64,000 bases of DNA from Yoonia sp. R2331 (GTDB lineage Bacteria; Pseudomonadota; Alphaproteobacteria; Rhodobacterales; Rhodobacteraceae). Under the pieces are notes generated by a model. It worked only from the letters and a program-made list of their open reading frames with translations. It did not search any database and was not told the DNA's origin. Positions within the stretch are counted from its first letter, which is position 1. Each line of letters begins with the position of its first letter. The translations under genes were made by a program, and so were the position numbers. Positions 50,163-58,777 of this stretch are shown piece after piece. Location: the NCBI RefSeq assembly GCF_041103235.1, contig NZ_JBGCUN010000001.1, positions 1,178,001 to 1,242,000 of the forward strand, written 5' to 3'.

Positions 50163-50624
50163 ATGTTCGGCCTTGGCTGGAGCGAGATGGTGCTGTTGAG
50201 CATCGTCGCCCTGATTGTGATTGGTCCAAAGGACTTGCCCAACATGTTCCGTGCGCTTGGACAGTTCACGGGCAAGGCAAAGGGCATGGCGCGCGAGTTT
50301 TCCCGCGCGATGGAAGCCGCCGCTGATGAAAGTGGCGTGAAGGACATAAGCAAGACAGTGCAAGCCGCTGCAAACCCACAGAAATTCGGTTTGGATAAAG
50401 TGCGCGAGGCCACCGGGTCAGCCTTTAAGCCCGGCAGCGAAACGGCGAAGCTGTCGGAAGAACGCCAAGCTGCCAAGGACCGGATGCTGGACGCCAGCGC
50501 CAAGGCAGTTGAGGCGCGCAAGGCCAAAGAGGCTGCTGCTGCGGCACCCGAGGTGACGGTCGATCGACCCGCAAAACCGGCTGAAATCCCTGCTGCGACG
50601 CCAGAAAAAGGTGATGCGCAATGA
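50163..50624 (+). CDS. tatB: Sec-independent translocase subunit TatB
   Basis: TatB partners with TatC to recognise twin-arginine signal peptides. The 153-residue protein has the N-terminal helix MFGLGWSEMVLLSIVALIVIG, the conserved GPKDLPNMFRALGQF and an amphipathic helix, and a long charged C-terminal tail of Ala, Lys and Pro. Its stop overlaps the tatC start by four bases (ATGA). Confidence 0.95.
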   Translation: MFGLGWSEMVLLSIVALIVIGPKDLPNMFRALGQFTGKAKGMAREFSRAMEAAADESGVKDISKTVQAAANPQKFGLDKVREATGSAFKPGSETAKLSEERQAAKDRMLDASAKAVEARKAKEAAAAAPEVTVDRPAKPAEIPAATPEKGDAQ

Positions 50625-51490
50625 GTTCCAGCGAAGACATGGATGACAGCGCAGCACCACTGATCGAACACCTGGCCGAGTTGCGGACCCGGCTGATCCG
50701 GTCGGTGCTGGCGTTTATCGTTGGCATGGTGATCTGTTTTACGGTCTGGCGTCCGATTTTCGAGTTTCTGACGCGGCCCCTGTGCGACGCGCTGGAGCGT
50801 GACGGGGCCAATTGCGCGTTGATCTTCATCAAGCTCGAAGAGGGATTTTTCACAGCAATATCAATCTCTTTGCTGGGGGGATTGGTGCTGTCATTTCCGA
50901 TCATTTCTTTCCAGTTGTGGCGGTTCATCGCGCCGGGCCTGTACAAATCGGAAAAGGGCGCGTTTCTGCCATTTCTGATTGCCTCGCCCTTCATGTTCCT
51001 GTTGGGCGCGTCCTTCGCGTTCTACGTCATCACCCCGTTGGCCTTTGACTTTTTCCTTGGTTTTCAAAGCACTGAGAGCCTGATTGATGGTGTTCCGTCT
51101 GATACCCAGGCGGCGGGCACCGTGTTTCAAGGATCAGCGCAGGCCTATCTGAGCCTGACGATCAAATTCATCGTGGCATTTGGTTTATGCTTTCAACTGC
51201 CGGTTTTGCTGACCCTGATGGGCAAGGCCGGTTTGGTGTCGGCGCGGGGATTGCGCAACACACGCAAGTACGCAGTGGTCGGTATTCTGATGCTTGCCGC
51301 CCTTGCCACACCGCCCGATATGATCAGCCAAGTCATTCTTTTCGTTGTGGTTTATGGCCTCTATGAGGTCTCGATCCAACTGGTTGCAAGGGTTGAACGG
51401 CAGAAGGTTGCCAAGATGCGCGCAGAGGGGATTTTGGACGAAGATGAAGACCTTTATGGCGACATCGAGGACGAGGAGCCCAAGGCGTGA
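50621..51490 (+). CDS. tatC: Sec-independent translocase subunit TatC
   Basis: TatC is the polytopic receptor of the twin-arginine system with six transmembrane helices. The 289-residue protein has the N-terminal motif APLIEHLAELRTRLIRS, FLTRPLC, the conserved F(I)SIS and PIISFQLWRFIAPGLYKSEK segment, and a cytoplasmic acidic tail (GILDEDEDLYGDIEDEE). It is coupled to tatB and to the next gene by four-base overlaps. Confidence 0.96.
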   Translation: MSSSEDMDDSAAPLIEHLAELRTRLIRSVLAFIVGMVICFTVWRPIFEFLTRPLCDALERDGANCALIFIKLEEGFFTAISISLLGGLVLSFPIISFQLWRFIAPGLYKSEKGAFLPFLIASPFMFLLGASFAFYVITPLAFDFFLGFQSTESLIDGVPSDTQAAGTVFQGSAQAYLSLTIKFIVAFGLCFQLPVLLTLMGKAGLVSARGLRNTRKYAVVGILMLAALATPPDMISQVILFVVVYGLYEVSIQLVARVERQKVAKMRAEGILDEDEDLYGDIEDEEPKA

Positions 51491-52329
51491 GTGATCCGAT
51501 GGAGCGGATCGCAGCGGCGCTGGAACGGCTGAGGCCGCCACCGGCGAAGGCACCTGAGTTCGGGATGGCGACGGCCTTTGTCTGGCAGGCCGATCCTGAC
51601 ATGCTGGTGCCGGTGCCAAAGGTGAATCGCGTCGATGTGGACCTTCTGGTGGGTATTGATCGGTCACGCGACACGCTGCTTGCCAATACCCGCCAATTTG
51701 CCGGTGGCATGCCTGCAAACAACGCCCTGCTGTGGGGCGCGCGTGGCATGGGAAAATCGAGCCTTGTCAAGGCGATACATGGCGCGGTTCAGGCGGATTT
51801 CAAAGACCTCAAGATCATCGAGATCCAACGCGAAGACCTGCCCAGCATTAACCGTTTGTTAGGCTTGCTGCGCCACGCGCAGGAGCGGTTCATTCTGTTC
51901 TGTGACGATCTTTCGTTTTCGCATGACGATGCCCACTACAAATCGCTGAAGGCGGTTCTGGACGGCGGGATTGAGGGGCGGCCAGAGAATGTGGTGCTGT
52001 ATGCCACGTCGAACCGGCGGCATCTGATGCCACGCGATATGATAGAGAATGAACGTCAATCAGGCATTAACCCATCGGAAGCGGTGGAAGAGAAGGTGTC
52101 GCTCAGTGATCGGTTTGGGCTTTGGCTGGGCTTTCATCCTTGTACCCAGGATGAATATTTGGACATGATTTCAGGGTATTGCGCGGCGCACGGGGTCAAG
52201 ATCGACGCCGAGACAATGCGCGCCGAAGCGATCGAATGGCAGGCCACACGTGGGTCACGGTCGGGCCGAGTGGCCTGGCAATATTTCACCGATCTGGCAG
52301 GCCGACAGGGCATCACGCTGGACGGTTGA
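51487..52329 (+). CDS. DUF815 family AAA-type ATPase
   Basis: The 280-residue protein is an ATPase of the DUF815 group. It has the Walker A motif LLWGARGMGKSSLVKAIHG around residue 80, Walker B LFCDDLSFSHDD, and the sensor region VVLYATSNRRHLMPRDM. The start GTG overlaps the tatC stop (GTGA), so it is translationally coupled to the Tat operon. The cellular role is not established; coupling suggests coexpression with protein export, but the linkage may be simple operon order. Confidence 0.87.
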   Translation: MSDPMERIAAALERLRPPPAKAPEFGMATAFVWQADPDMLVPVPKVNRVDVDLLVGIDRSRDTLLANTRQFAGGMPANNALLWGARGMGKSSLVKAIHGAVQADFKDLKIIEIQREDLPSINRLLGLLRHAQERFILFCDDLSFSHDDAHYKSLKAVLDGGIEGRPENVVLYATSNRRHLMPRDMIENERQSGINPSEAVEEKVSLSDRFGLWLGFHPCTQDEYLDMISGYCAAHGVKIDAETMRAEAIEWQATRGSRSGRVAWQYFTDLAGRQGITLDG

Positions 52330-52354
52330 CCCCACCGCACGGTGATTTTGGGTG

Positions 52355-52392
52355 ATGCACATAGTATGCACATCCCATGCACAAACCATGCA
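52355..52392 (+). repeat. Phased ATGCACA repeat element, second copy
   Basis: ATGCACA occurs at 52355, 52366 and 52377 and ATGCA at 52388, each exactly 11 bases apart, so all copies face the same side of the helix. CTAACC (52397) and GTTAAC (52413) follow in the same orientation, as at 34005 and 34014. The element lies between convergent genes, with a strong terminator 66 bases downstream and no reading frame between, which would fit an unannotated small RNA. Confidence 0.65.
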
Positions 52393-52457
52393 GCCTCTAA
52401 CCCTGAATTTACGTTAACACCTAGGCTGTCGCGTTGAATCAGTTGGATAAAATGATG

Positions 52458-52487
52458 AACGCCCCGGTAAGAAACCGGGGCGTTTTT
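52458..52487 (+). terminator. Strong intrinsic terminator in the gap after the DUF815 gene
   Basis: AACGCCCCGGT and ACCGGGGCGTT form a perfect eleven-base-pair stem with a five-base loop, and the stem runs into TTTTT. It lies 129 bases after the DUF815 stop, far for a simple operon end, and 66 bases after a phased repeat element. Confidence 0.88.
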
Positions 52488-52531
52488 AACGTTCCATTAA
52501 AGTGCCCGTGAGCAGGCGGGATCGAAGACCG

Positions 52532-53347
52532 TCAGGCCTTGCGTCGTTTCGCCAGACCAAGCCCGCCAAAGGCCGCGATGAGCAGCCATGCAGAGGCGGG
52601 TAGTGGCACAGCAAAAGAGCCGGGATCGGTGGTGAAAGCGGAATACTTCACTGTGTCCTGACTGAAGTTGTAAAAGCCAATCCGGCCATTCGAGAAACTG
52701 CCAGCCAGATTGAATTGCTCCACCCCGTTGACCTTGATGACCAGATTGTTCGGGCCGAAGTCGAATGAGAATTCGTATTCTTCAAAGTTGTTCCAGCCGG
52801 TGCTGCCCAAAGAGGTCGAGGCGCGGGCCAGTTCCTGAACCCCGCCATTCGCATTGCCTGCGCCGTCGAAGTGGCCCCAAAGTTCATCCGCTGTTGGAAT
52901 GCCGGACACGCGCGACACCGCAAGGCCAGCTGTTGCGGTCGAACCGGGGGTCAGATTGGCTGTACCGCCCGTAAAGTTGAAATTCTGGTCGGCTTGTTTC
53001 CAATCCACCAGAAGATAATCCGCGGCGCTGTTCATGGTGTCGCCGGGATTGAAGCCCAGCACGAAGCCAAAGAAGTCGTTGTCGCTGTTGGTGATCACGC
53101 TGGCCTTGCCGGTGACTTGCGTCCCTTGCGCCTGCGTATCCGCATAAAAAATTGTGGGTTGGCCGTTGATGGTTTGGGTGACGGATTCACCGCCCGGCCC
53201 ATTCACCATCCAGTTGGCACCCGAGAATCCGCTGACTGGGGGGTAATTCTCTGCCACCCAATCGTTGAGGTTCACATCTGCTGCTTGTGCTGCGGAAGTT
53301 GCTAGAAACATGCCCGCCAAAAGGCCGGACGCAATCGTTTTGTACAT
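52532..53347 (-). CDS. Secreted thrombospondin-C-like protein with VPLPA sorting tail
   Basis: The 271-residue product has a signal peptide (ASGLLAGMFLATSAAQAA) and a beta-rich domain resembling thrombospondin C-terminal domains: DNDFFGFVLGFNPGDTMNSAADYLLVDWKQ, ELWGHFDGAG and GSFSNGRIGFYNFSQDTVKYSAF. The C terminus is VPLPASAWLLIAAFGGLGLAKRRKA: a VPLPA motif, a hydrophobic helix and basic residues, the layout of PEP-CTERM-like exosortase substrates. It may be a surface or matrix protein. The ATG at 53347 was chosen for the signal peptide; the frame is open to 53797 because argS lies opposite. Confidence 0.8.
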   Translation of the reverse strand: MYKTIASGLLAGMFLATSAAQAADVNLNDWVAENYPPVSGFSGANWMVNGPGGESVTQTINGQPTIFYADTQAQGTQVTGKASVITNSDNDFFGFVLGFNPGDTMNSAADYLLVDWKQADQNFNFTGGTANLTPGSTATAGLAVSRVSGIPTADELWGHFDGAGNANGGVQELARASTSLGSTGWNNFEEYEFSFDFGPNNLVIKVNGVEQFNLAGSFSNGRIGFYNFSQDTVKYSAFTTDPGSFAVPLPASAWLLIAAFGGLGLAKRRKA

Positions 53348-53489
53348 TACTGTCACCGAACAAAGGTTAATCAATGCCTTATTCTTAACACAGTTTGGCC
53401 CACTTTTCCACCTGATTCCGGTGCCGCGCTGATTGACGCGTGTGCCGCGCGTGGTAAACCGGCCCTTCAATCCCCAAGGAACCACCCTG

Positions 53490-55226
53490 ATGAACGTCTT
53501 TGCCGATATCCGTGCGCTTGTGATGACCTGCCTTGATACGCTGGAGGGCGCGGGCGTATTGCCTGCCGGGTTGAACCGCGCCGCCATAACGGTTGAGCCG
53601 CCGCGCGATGCCGCCCACGGCGATATGGCGACCAATGCGGCGATGGTGCTGGCCAAGCCTGCCAAGATGAACCCGCGCGCCATTGCAGAGGCGCTGGCCG
53701 GTGAATTGTCCAAGGATGACCGGATCACCGTGGCAGAGGTTGCCGGGCCGGGGTTTCTGAACATGCGGTTGGAGCCGGGCGTCTGGGGTGGCCTCATCGG
53801 TCATGTTCTGACCTCTTCGGCTGGTTACGGCCGGTCCGAGATGGGTCAGGGCAAGAAGATGATGGTGGAATATGTCAGTGCCAACCCCACCGGCCCGCTG
53901 CATGTGGGTCACACACGGGGTGCGGTCTTTGGTGACGCATTGGCGAGCCTGCTGGATTACGCAGGTTTTGACGTCACCCGCGAATACTACATCAACGACG
54001 GTGGCGCGCAGGTCGATGTGCTCGCCCGGTCGGTGTACCTGCGGTATCTTGAGGCGCATGGCCAAGAGGTCGCGTTTGAGGATGGCACTTACCCCGGCGA
54101 CTATCTGATCCCGGTGGGCGAGGCGCTGAAGGCCAAGGTGGGTGACGCCTATGTTGGCAAGGGCGAGCAGTTCTGGCTGGAAGACGTGCGGGCCTATGCC
54201 ACAGAGGCGATGATGGATCTGATCCGCAGCGATCTGGCGTCGCTTGGCATCAAGATGGACAACTTCTTTTCCGAGAAGGGGCTTTATGGCACCGGTCGGA
54301 TTGAGGATGCGATCCAGTCGCTGGACCACAAGGGTCTGATCTATCGCGGCACGCTTGAGCCGCCCAAGGGCAAGCTGCCAGAGGATTGGGAACCGCGCGA
54401 GCAGACCTTGTTCAAGTCAACCGCTTACGGGGATGATGTGGACCGGCCGGTGAAGAAATCGGACGGGGCCTGGACCTATTTCGCGCCCGACATTGCCTAT
54501 CACTATGACAAGGTTGTGCGCGGCTTTGACGCGATGATTGATGTCTTCGGTGCCGATCACGGCGGTTACGTGAAGCGGATGAAGGCGGCTGTCGCGGCGC
54601 TGTCGGATGAAAAGGTCGATTTCGATATCAAGCTGACCCAGCTGGTGAAGCTGTACAAGAACGGGGAGCCGTTCAAGATGTCCAAGCGGGCAGGGACGTT
54701 CGTGACCCTGCGCGATGTGGTCGATCAGGTGGGGTCGGATGTAACCCGGTTCCACATGCTGACGCGCAAGAACGACGCGCCGCTGGATTTCGATTTCGAC
54801 AAGGTGACCGAGCAGTCCAAGGACAACCCGGTGTTCTACGTGCAATACGCCCATGCGCGGATCAATTCGGTGTTGCGCAAGGCAGAGGTGGACGTGGATG
54901 ACGCGACTTTGGCGGGCGCTGATATGACGCGCGCCGCGCATGAGGCCGAGCTGAAGGTCGCCAAGCGGGTGGCGGAATGGCCAAGGCTGGTTGAGATTGC
55001 CGCAAAGGGGCATGAGCCGCACAGGATCGCCTTTTACCTGTATGATCTGGCGTCGGATTTCCACGGGCTGTGGAACCGGGGCAATGACGACACCAGCCTG
55101 CGGTTCCTGCAGGAGGGTGACATTGCCACAACACAGGCGAAAATCGCCCTGATCCGCGCGGTTCAGGTTGTTTTGGCCTCCGGCCTTGGTATTCTTGGTG
55201 TGACCCCGGCGGAAGAGATGCGCTAA
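53490..55226 (+). CDS. argS: Arginyl-tRNA synthetase
   Basis: This class I synthetase charges tRNA-Arg. The 578-residue protein has the N-terminal Arg-S domain, the HIGH-type motif in [22 protein letters not shown], the ARS signature [11 protein letters not shown], and the KMSKS-type loop in [13 protein letters not shown]. The DALR anticodon-binding domain follows, ending in [15 protein letters not shown], standard for ArgS. The ATG at 53490 follows AAGGAACCACCCTG. Confidence 0.97.
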   Translation: MNVFADIRALVMTCLDTLEGAGVLPAGLNRAAITVEPPRDAAHGDMATNAAMVLAKPAKMNPRAIAEALAGELSKDDRITVAEVAGPGFLNMRLEPGVWGGLIGHVLTSSAGYGRSEMGQGKKMMVEYVSANPTGPLHVGHTRGAVFGDALASLLDYAGFDVTREYYINDGGAQVDVLARSVYLRYLEAHGQEVAFEDGTYPGDYLIPVGEALKAKVGDAYVGKGEQFWLEDVRAYATEAMMDLIRSDLASLGIKMDNFFSEKGLYGTGRIEDAIQSLDHKGLIYRGTLEPPKGKLPEDWEPREQTLFKSTAYGDDVDRPVKKSDGAWTYFAPDIAYHYDKVVRGFDAMIDVFGADHGGYVKRMKAAVAALSDEKVDFDIKLTQLVKLYKNGEPFKMSKRAGTFVTLRDVVDQVGSDVTRFHMLTRKNDAPLDFDFDKVTEQSKDNPVFYVQYAHARINSVLRKAEVDVDDATLAGADMTRAAHEAELKVAKRVAEWPRLVEIAAKGHEPHRIAFYLYDLASDFHGLWNRGNDDTSLRFLQEGDIATTQAKIALIRAVQVVLASGLGILGVTPAEEMR

Positions 55227-55295
55227 AGCGCACGTGTCCGGGTGAGCTGAGGTAACCAATCGAGGGCGGCAAACGCCCCGTGCAGTGAGGCGGAC

Positions 55296-56267
55296 ATGGC
55301 AGTTTATGAAGAGGGCGCAGAACACGTGCCCCTGACCCGCAAGGCGGGTGTTTTCGCGAATTATGCAGGCGCGGCAGTGTCGCTTGGCCTGATGGCCGGG
55401 ATCGGCGTCTGGGGCTATCAGTTGATCATGCGCGACGTGACCGGCATCCCGGTGGTGCGCGCAATGGAGGGTGCCATGCGTGTGGCCCCGGAGAACCCCG
55501 GTGGAGAAGTCGCATTGCACACCGGGTTGGCCGTAAACGCGGTGGCCGCCGAAGGGGCGGCTGCAGCGCCCGAGGATCGGCTGGTGCTGGCCCCTGCGGT
55601 CACCGATCTGGCCGAGGAAGACCTGACCGTGCAGCCGATGGCCGAAGCTGACGAGGTGGTCCCAACTGATCCCGCCGTTGAAGTCGCTGAGGTGCCCGCC
55701 GCGCTGACCGATGCGGAGCCTGATGCGCCTGCGGACCCGCTTGAGACGGACGACATTCTGGCCCTTGTGGATCAGCTGGCCGCAGGGGTTGAGCCGATGG
55801 CCCCGCTGGATGACGCCGCAGTTGTGGAACCCACGGTGACGCTGGATGGTGCGCCGGTGGTGACGATCATCGACCGCAGCATTCCCGGTGTCACGACCTC
55901 TTTGCGGCCGCCATTGCGCCCGGCCGCCTTGGCTGTGACCCCGGAAAGTGCCGTGGCCGCCGCCGTGGCAGAGGCCGTTGCACCGCAGGCCGAAGTGACC
56001 ACCGCCGCCTTGCCCACGGGCACCAAGCTGGTGCAATTGGGCGCTTTCCCGACACCTGAAGCCGCCGCACAAGCCTGGGTTGGGCTGGAAGGCCGCTTCA
56101 GCGCCTATCTGGGCGGCAAGGAACAATTAATCCAAGAGGCCGAACGCAACGGCAAGGCGTTCTATCGCCTGCGGGCCAAGGGTTTTGCTGACCTCAGCGA
56201 CGCGCGCCGGTTCTGTGCCGCCCTCGAGGCTGGCAATGCCGATTGTATCCCTGTGGTCGTGCGCTAA
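55296..56267 (+). CDS. SPOR-domain membrane protein
   Basis: The 323-residue protein has one N-terminal transmembrane helix (AAVSLGLMAGIGVWGYQLIM, about residues 28-47), a long Ala, Pro, Val and Glu-rich periplasmic linker, and a C-terminal SPOR domain (KLVQLGAFPTPEAAAQAWVGLEGRF through FYRLRAKGFADLSDARRFCAAL). SPOR domains bind denuded peptidoglycan at the division site. Two bases after its stop comes the nagZ start, and scpA and scpB follow, a conserved alphaproteobacterial order. Confidence 0.92.
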   Translation: MAVYEEGAEHVPLTRKAGVFANYAGAAVSLGLMAGIGVWGYQLIMRDVTGIPVVRAMEGAMRVAPENPGGEVALHTGLAVNAVAAEGAAAAPEDRLVLAPAVTDLAEEDLTVQPMAEADEVVPTDPAVEVAEVPAALTDAEPDAPADPLETDDILALVDQLAAGVEPMAPLDDAAVVEPTVTLDGAPVVTIIDRSIPGVTTSLRPPLRPAALAVTPESAVAAAVAEAVAPQAEVTTAALPTGTKLVQLGAFPTPEAAAQAWVGLEGRFSAYLGGKEQLIQEAERNGKAFYRLRAKGFADLSDARRFCAALEAGNADCIPVVVR

Positions 56268-57257
56268 GTGGCGCATGGCGCTGTTATCGTCGGGCCGCAA
56301 GCGCCCGAGATTGCCGATTGGGAAAAGGCGCATTTCCGCGATGCGGACCCTTGGGGGTTCATCCTGTTTGCGCGCAATGTGGTTGAGCCTGACCAGCTGC
56401 GCCGCCTGACCGGCGATCTGCGCGAGGCCGTGGGGCGTGACGCCCCGATCATGATCGACCAAGAGGGCGGGCGGGTGCAGCGAATGCGCGCGCCTCATTG
56501 GCGCGAATATCTGCCTGCATTGGATCAGATGGAGCGCGCGCGCGACCCGATCCGGGCGATGTGGCTGCGCAACCGGCTGATCGCTGCGGAACTGCATGAC
56601 GTGGGCATTGACGCCAATTGCGCGCCACTTGCCGACCTGCTGGAAGACGCAGCACACCCGGTGATGCGCAACCGGCTGTATGGGCGCGACGTGGACACGG
56701 TGGTGCAGGCCGCGCGCACCTGTGCAGAGGCGCATCTGGCCGGTGGGGTGCTGCCGATCCTGAAGCATATTCCGGGCTATGGTCGCGCGACGGTCGACAG
56801 CCACAAGGAATTGCCCACTGTAAGAGTATCGCGTAAGGCGCTGGAAGAACGGGATTTTGCGCCATTTGTGGCGCTGAATGACATGGCGATGGGGATGACC
56901 GCGCATATCGTCTTTGACGCGATTGATCCGGGCCAGCCGGCGACCACAAGTACCAAGATGATGCAAGTTATCCGGGCTGACATCGGCTTTGACGGGTTGA
57001 TTATGACCGATGATATTGGGATGGACGCGCTGCGCGGCACAGTGCCAGACCGCGCGCAGGCGTCACTGGCCGCGGGGTGTGATCTTGTGTTGCACTGCAA
57101 TGGCGACCGGACCGAGGTGGAAGCGGTTGCCGCCACAGCGGGGCAGATGAGTGATGCGGCGATGGCCCGCGCAGAGCGGGCATTAGCGCAGCGCAAACCC
57201 CCGGTTCCGATTGACATTCCCGCCGCCATTGCCGAACTTGAAGCGCTTTTGGCGTAA
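56268..57257 (+). CDS. nagZ: Beta-N-acetylhexosaminidase NagZ
   Basis: This cytoplasmic glycoside hydrolase family 3 enzyme removes N-acetylglucosamine from muropeptides during cell wall recycling. The 329-residue protein has WGFILFARNV, MIDQEGGRVQRM, the family motif ILKHIPGYGRATVDSHKELP that carries the catalytic histidine loop, and FDGLIMTDDIGMDAL with the catalytic aspartate. The start is GTG, immediately after the SPOR gene stop, with no strong ribosome site visible. Confidence 0.93.
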   Translation: MAHGAVIVGPQAPEIADWEKAHFRDADPWGFILFARNVVEPDQLRRLTGDLREAVGRDAPIMIDQEGGRVQRMRAPHWREYLPALDQMERARDPIRAMWLRNRLIAAELHDVGIDANCAPLADLLEDAAHPVMRNRLYGRDVDTVVQAARTCAEAHLAGGVLPILKHIPGYGRATVDSHKELPTVRVSRKALEERDFAPFVALNDMAMGMTAHIVFDAIDPGQPATTSTKMMQVIRADIGFDGLIMTDDIGMDALRGTVPDRAQASLAAGCDLVLHCNGDRTEVEAVAATAGQMSDAAMARAERALAQRKPPVPIDIPAAIAELEALLA

Positions 57258-57269
57258 GGGTATCGGGCA

Positions 57270-58061
57270 GTGCCATCGGAGTTTCAGGAAGACGCAGTCA
57301 GCGTGACCGAACGGCTTGCCGCCGAGGCGCTGATCGTGGACGTGGGCGCGTTTGAGGGCCCGCTGGACCTGCTGCTGACGCTGAGCCGCACGCAAAAGGT
57401 GGACCTGCGCGAAATTTCGATTCTGGCGCTGGCCGAGCAATATCTGGCCTTTGTCGAACAGGCCAAGGAATTGCGGCTGGAACTGGCCGCCGATTATCTG
57501 GTGATGGCCGCCTGGCTGGCGTTCCTCAAATCGCGCCTGTTGTTGCCGCCTGACCCGACTGAAGAGGGACCATCAGGCGAGGAACTTGCCGCGCACCTTG
57601 CGTTCCAGCTGGAACGGCTTGAGGCGATGCGCGGGGCGGCGGCCAAGCTGATGGCGCGGGATCAATTGGGGCGTGATTTCTTTGCCCGAGGTATCACCGA
57701 AGACGTGCAACGCGTGCGGCGCGTGACCTATACCGCAACGTTGCTGGACCTGATGCAGGGCTATGCACGCATTCGCACCAAGGATGAATTCCGCCCCTTC
57801 GTGTTGGACCGCGAGGCGGTGATGACGATGGAACAGGCGCTGGACCGGATGCGCCAGTTGATCGGTTTTGCGGGCGAATGGACCGACATTTCCAGCTATC
57901 TGCCCGAAGGGTGGGAAATGGACCCCGCCAAGCGCCGGTCATCGACCGCCGCCACCTTTGCCGCCAGTCTGGAACTGGCGAAAGAAGGCAAGATCGACAT
58001 CCGCCAGTCCGACACTTTTGCCCCCATTCAAATTCGAAAAAGAGCGCCTCAAGATGACTGA
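57270..58061 (+). CDS. scpA: Segregation and condensation protein ScpA
   Basis: ScpA is the kleisin of the bacterial SMC complex that organises and separates chromosomes. The 263-residue protein has the N-terminal kleisin segment FEGPLDLLLTLSRTQKVDLREISILALAEQYL, LELAADYLVMAAWLAFLKSRLLLP, and a C-terminal winged-helix region. The start GTG lies 12 bases after nagZ; a downstream start is possible because the conserved region begins around residue 25. The gene overlaps scpB by eight bases. Confidence 0.94.
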   Translation: MPSEFQEDAVSVTERLAAEALIVDVGAFEGPLDLLLTLSRTQKVDLREISILALAEQYLAFVEQAKELRLELAADYLVMAAWLAFLKSRLLLPPDPTEEGPSGEELAAHLAFQLERLEAMRGAAAKLMARDQLGRDFFARGITEDVQRVRRVTYTATLLDLMQGYARIRTKDEFRPFVLDREAVMTMEQALDRMRQLIGFAGEWTDISSYLPEGWEMDPAKRRSSTAATFAASLELAKEGKIDIRQSDTFAPIQIRKRAPQDD

Positions 58062-58698
58062 CGCCCCCCAAAACGACAGCCTGTTCGAGGCCCCGCCCAT
58101 GGGCGAACAGGAACGCATGGTCGAGGCGATCCTGTTTGCCACGGCTGATCCGGTGACGGTGACGGAACTGACCGGGCGGATGCCGCATGGGTCGGACCCG
58201 GCAGAGGCGCTGGCGCATCTGCGCAAACGCTATGAGGGGCGCGGGGTGAACGTGGTCAAGGTCGGGGATGCCTGGGCTATTCGCACGGCATCTGACCTTG
58301 GGTTCCTGATGCAAAAGGAAACGGTTGAGACCCGCAAGCTGAGCCGCGCGGCGATCGAAACGCTGGCGATTGTGGCCTATCATCAGCCTGTGACACGGGC
58401 CGAGATCGAGGAAATTCGCGGCGTGAGCGTCAGCCGCGGTACGATTGATCAATTGATCGAGCTGGAGTGGATCCGCTTTGGCCGCAGACGGATGACGCCG
58501 GGCCGACCTGTGACCTTTGTGGTGACCCAAGGGTTCCTTGATCACTTTGGGCTGGAAAACGCCCGCGACCTGCCGGGGCTGAAGGAACTACGCTCTGCGG
58601 GATTGTTGGAAAACCGCCCGCCACCCGGTGCCTTACCGGACCCCGAAGAGGCATCCGAGGACGACACCGATCAGGTGGATATGTTCGAAGAAGATTAA
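58054..58698 (+). CDS. scpB: Segregation and condensation protein ScpB
   Basis: ScpB binds ScpA in the SMC condensin complex. The 214-residue protein has two winged-helix domains: MVEAILFATADPVTVTELTGRM and the conserved LSRAAIETLAIVAYHQPVTRAEIEEIRGVSV, then RRMTPGRPVTFVVTQGFLDHFGLE. An acidic tail (PDPEEASEDDTDQVDMFEED) ends the protein. ATG 58054 lies inside the end of scpA. Confidence 0.95.
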   Translation: MTDAPQNDSLFEAPPMGEQERMVEAILFATADPVTVTELTGRMPHGSDPAEALAHLRKRYEGRGVNVVKVGDAWAIRTASDLGFLMQKETVETRKLSRAAIETLAIVAYHQPVTRAEIEEIRGVSVSRGTIDQLIELEWIRFGRRRMTPGRPVTFVVTQGFLDHFGLENARDLPGLKELRSAGLLENRPPPGALPDPEEASEDDTDQVDMFEED

Positions 58699-58777
58699 AG
58701 ATCGCATTTTAGTCGATTGCCTGATCTTAACGTTTCGTCATTCATAACGACCTAGCACTCCTGCCAAAACGGGAAGT

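Noticed and set aside
54417-56126. A 569-codon open frame on the minus strand opposite argS and the SPOR gene
   Set aside because: It is the complement of well-supported genes; composition is rich in His, Gly and Gln with no domain, a typical GC-rich shadow.
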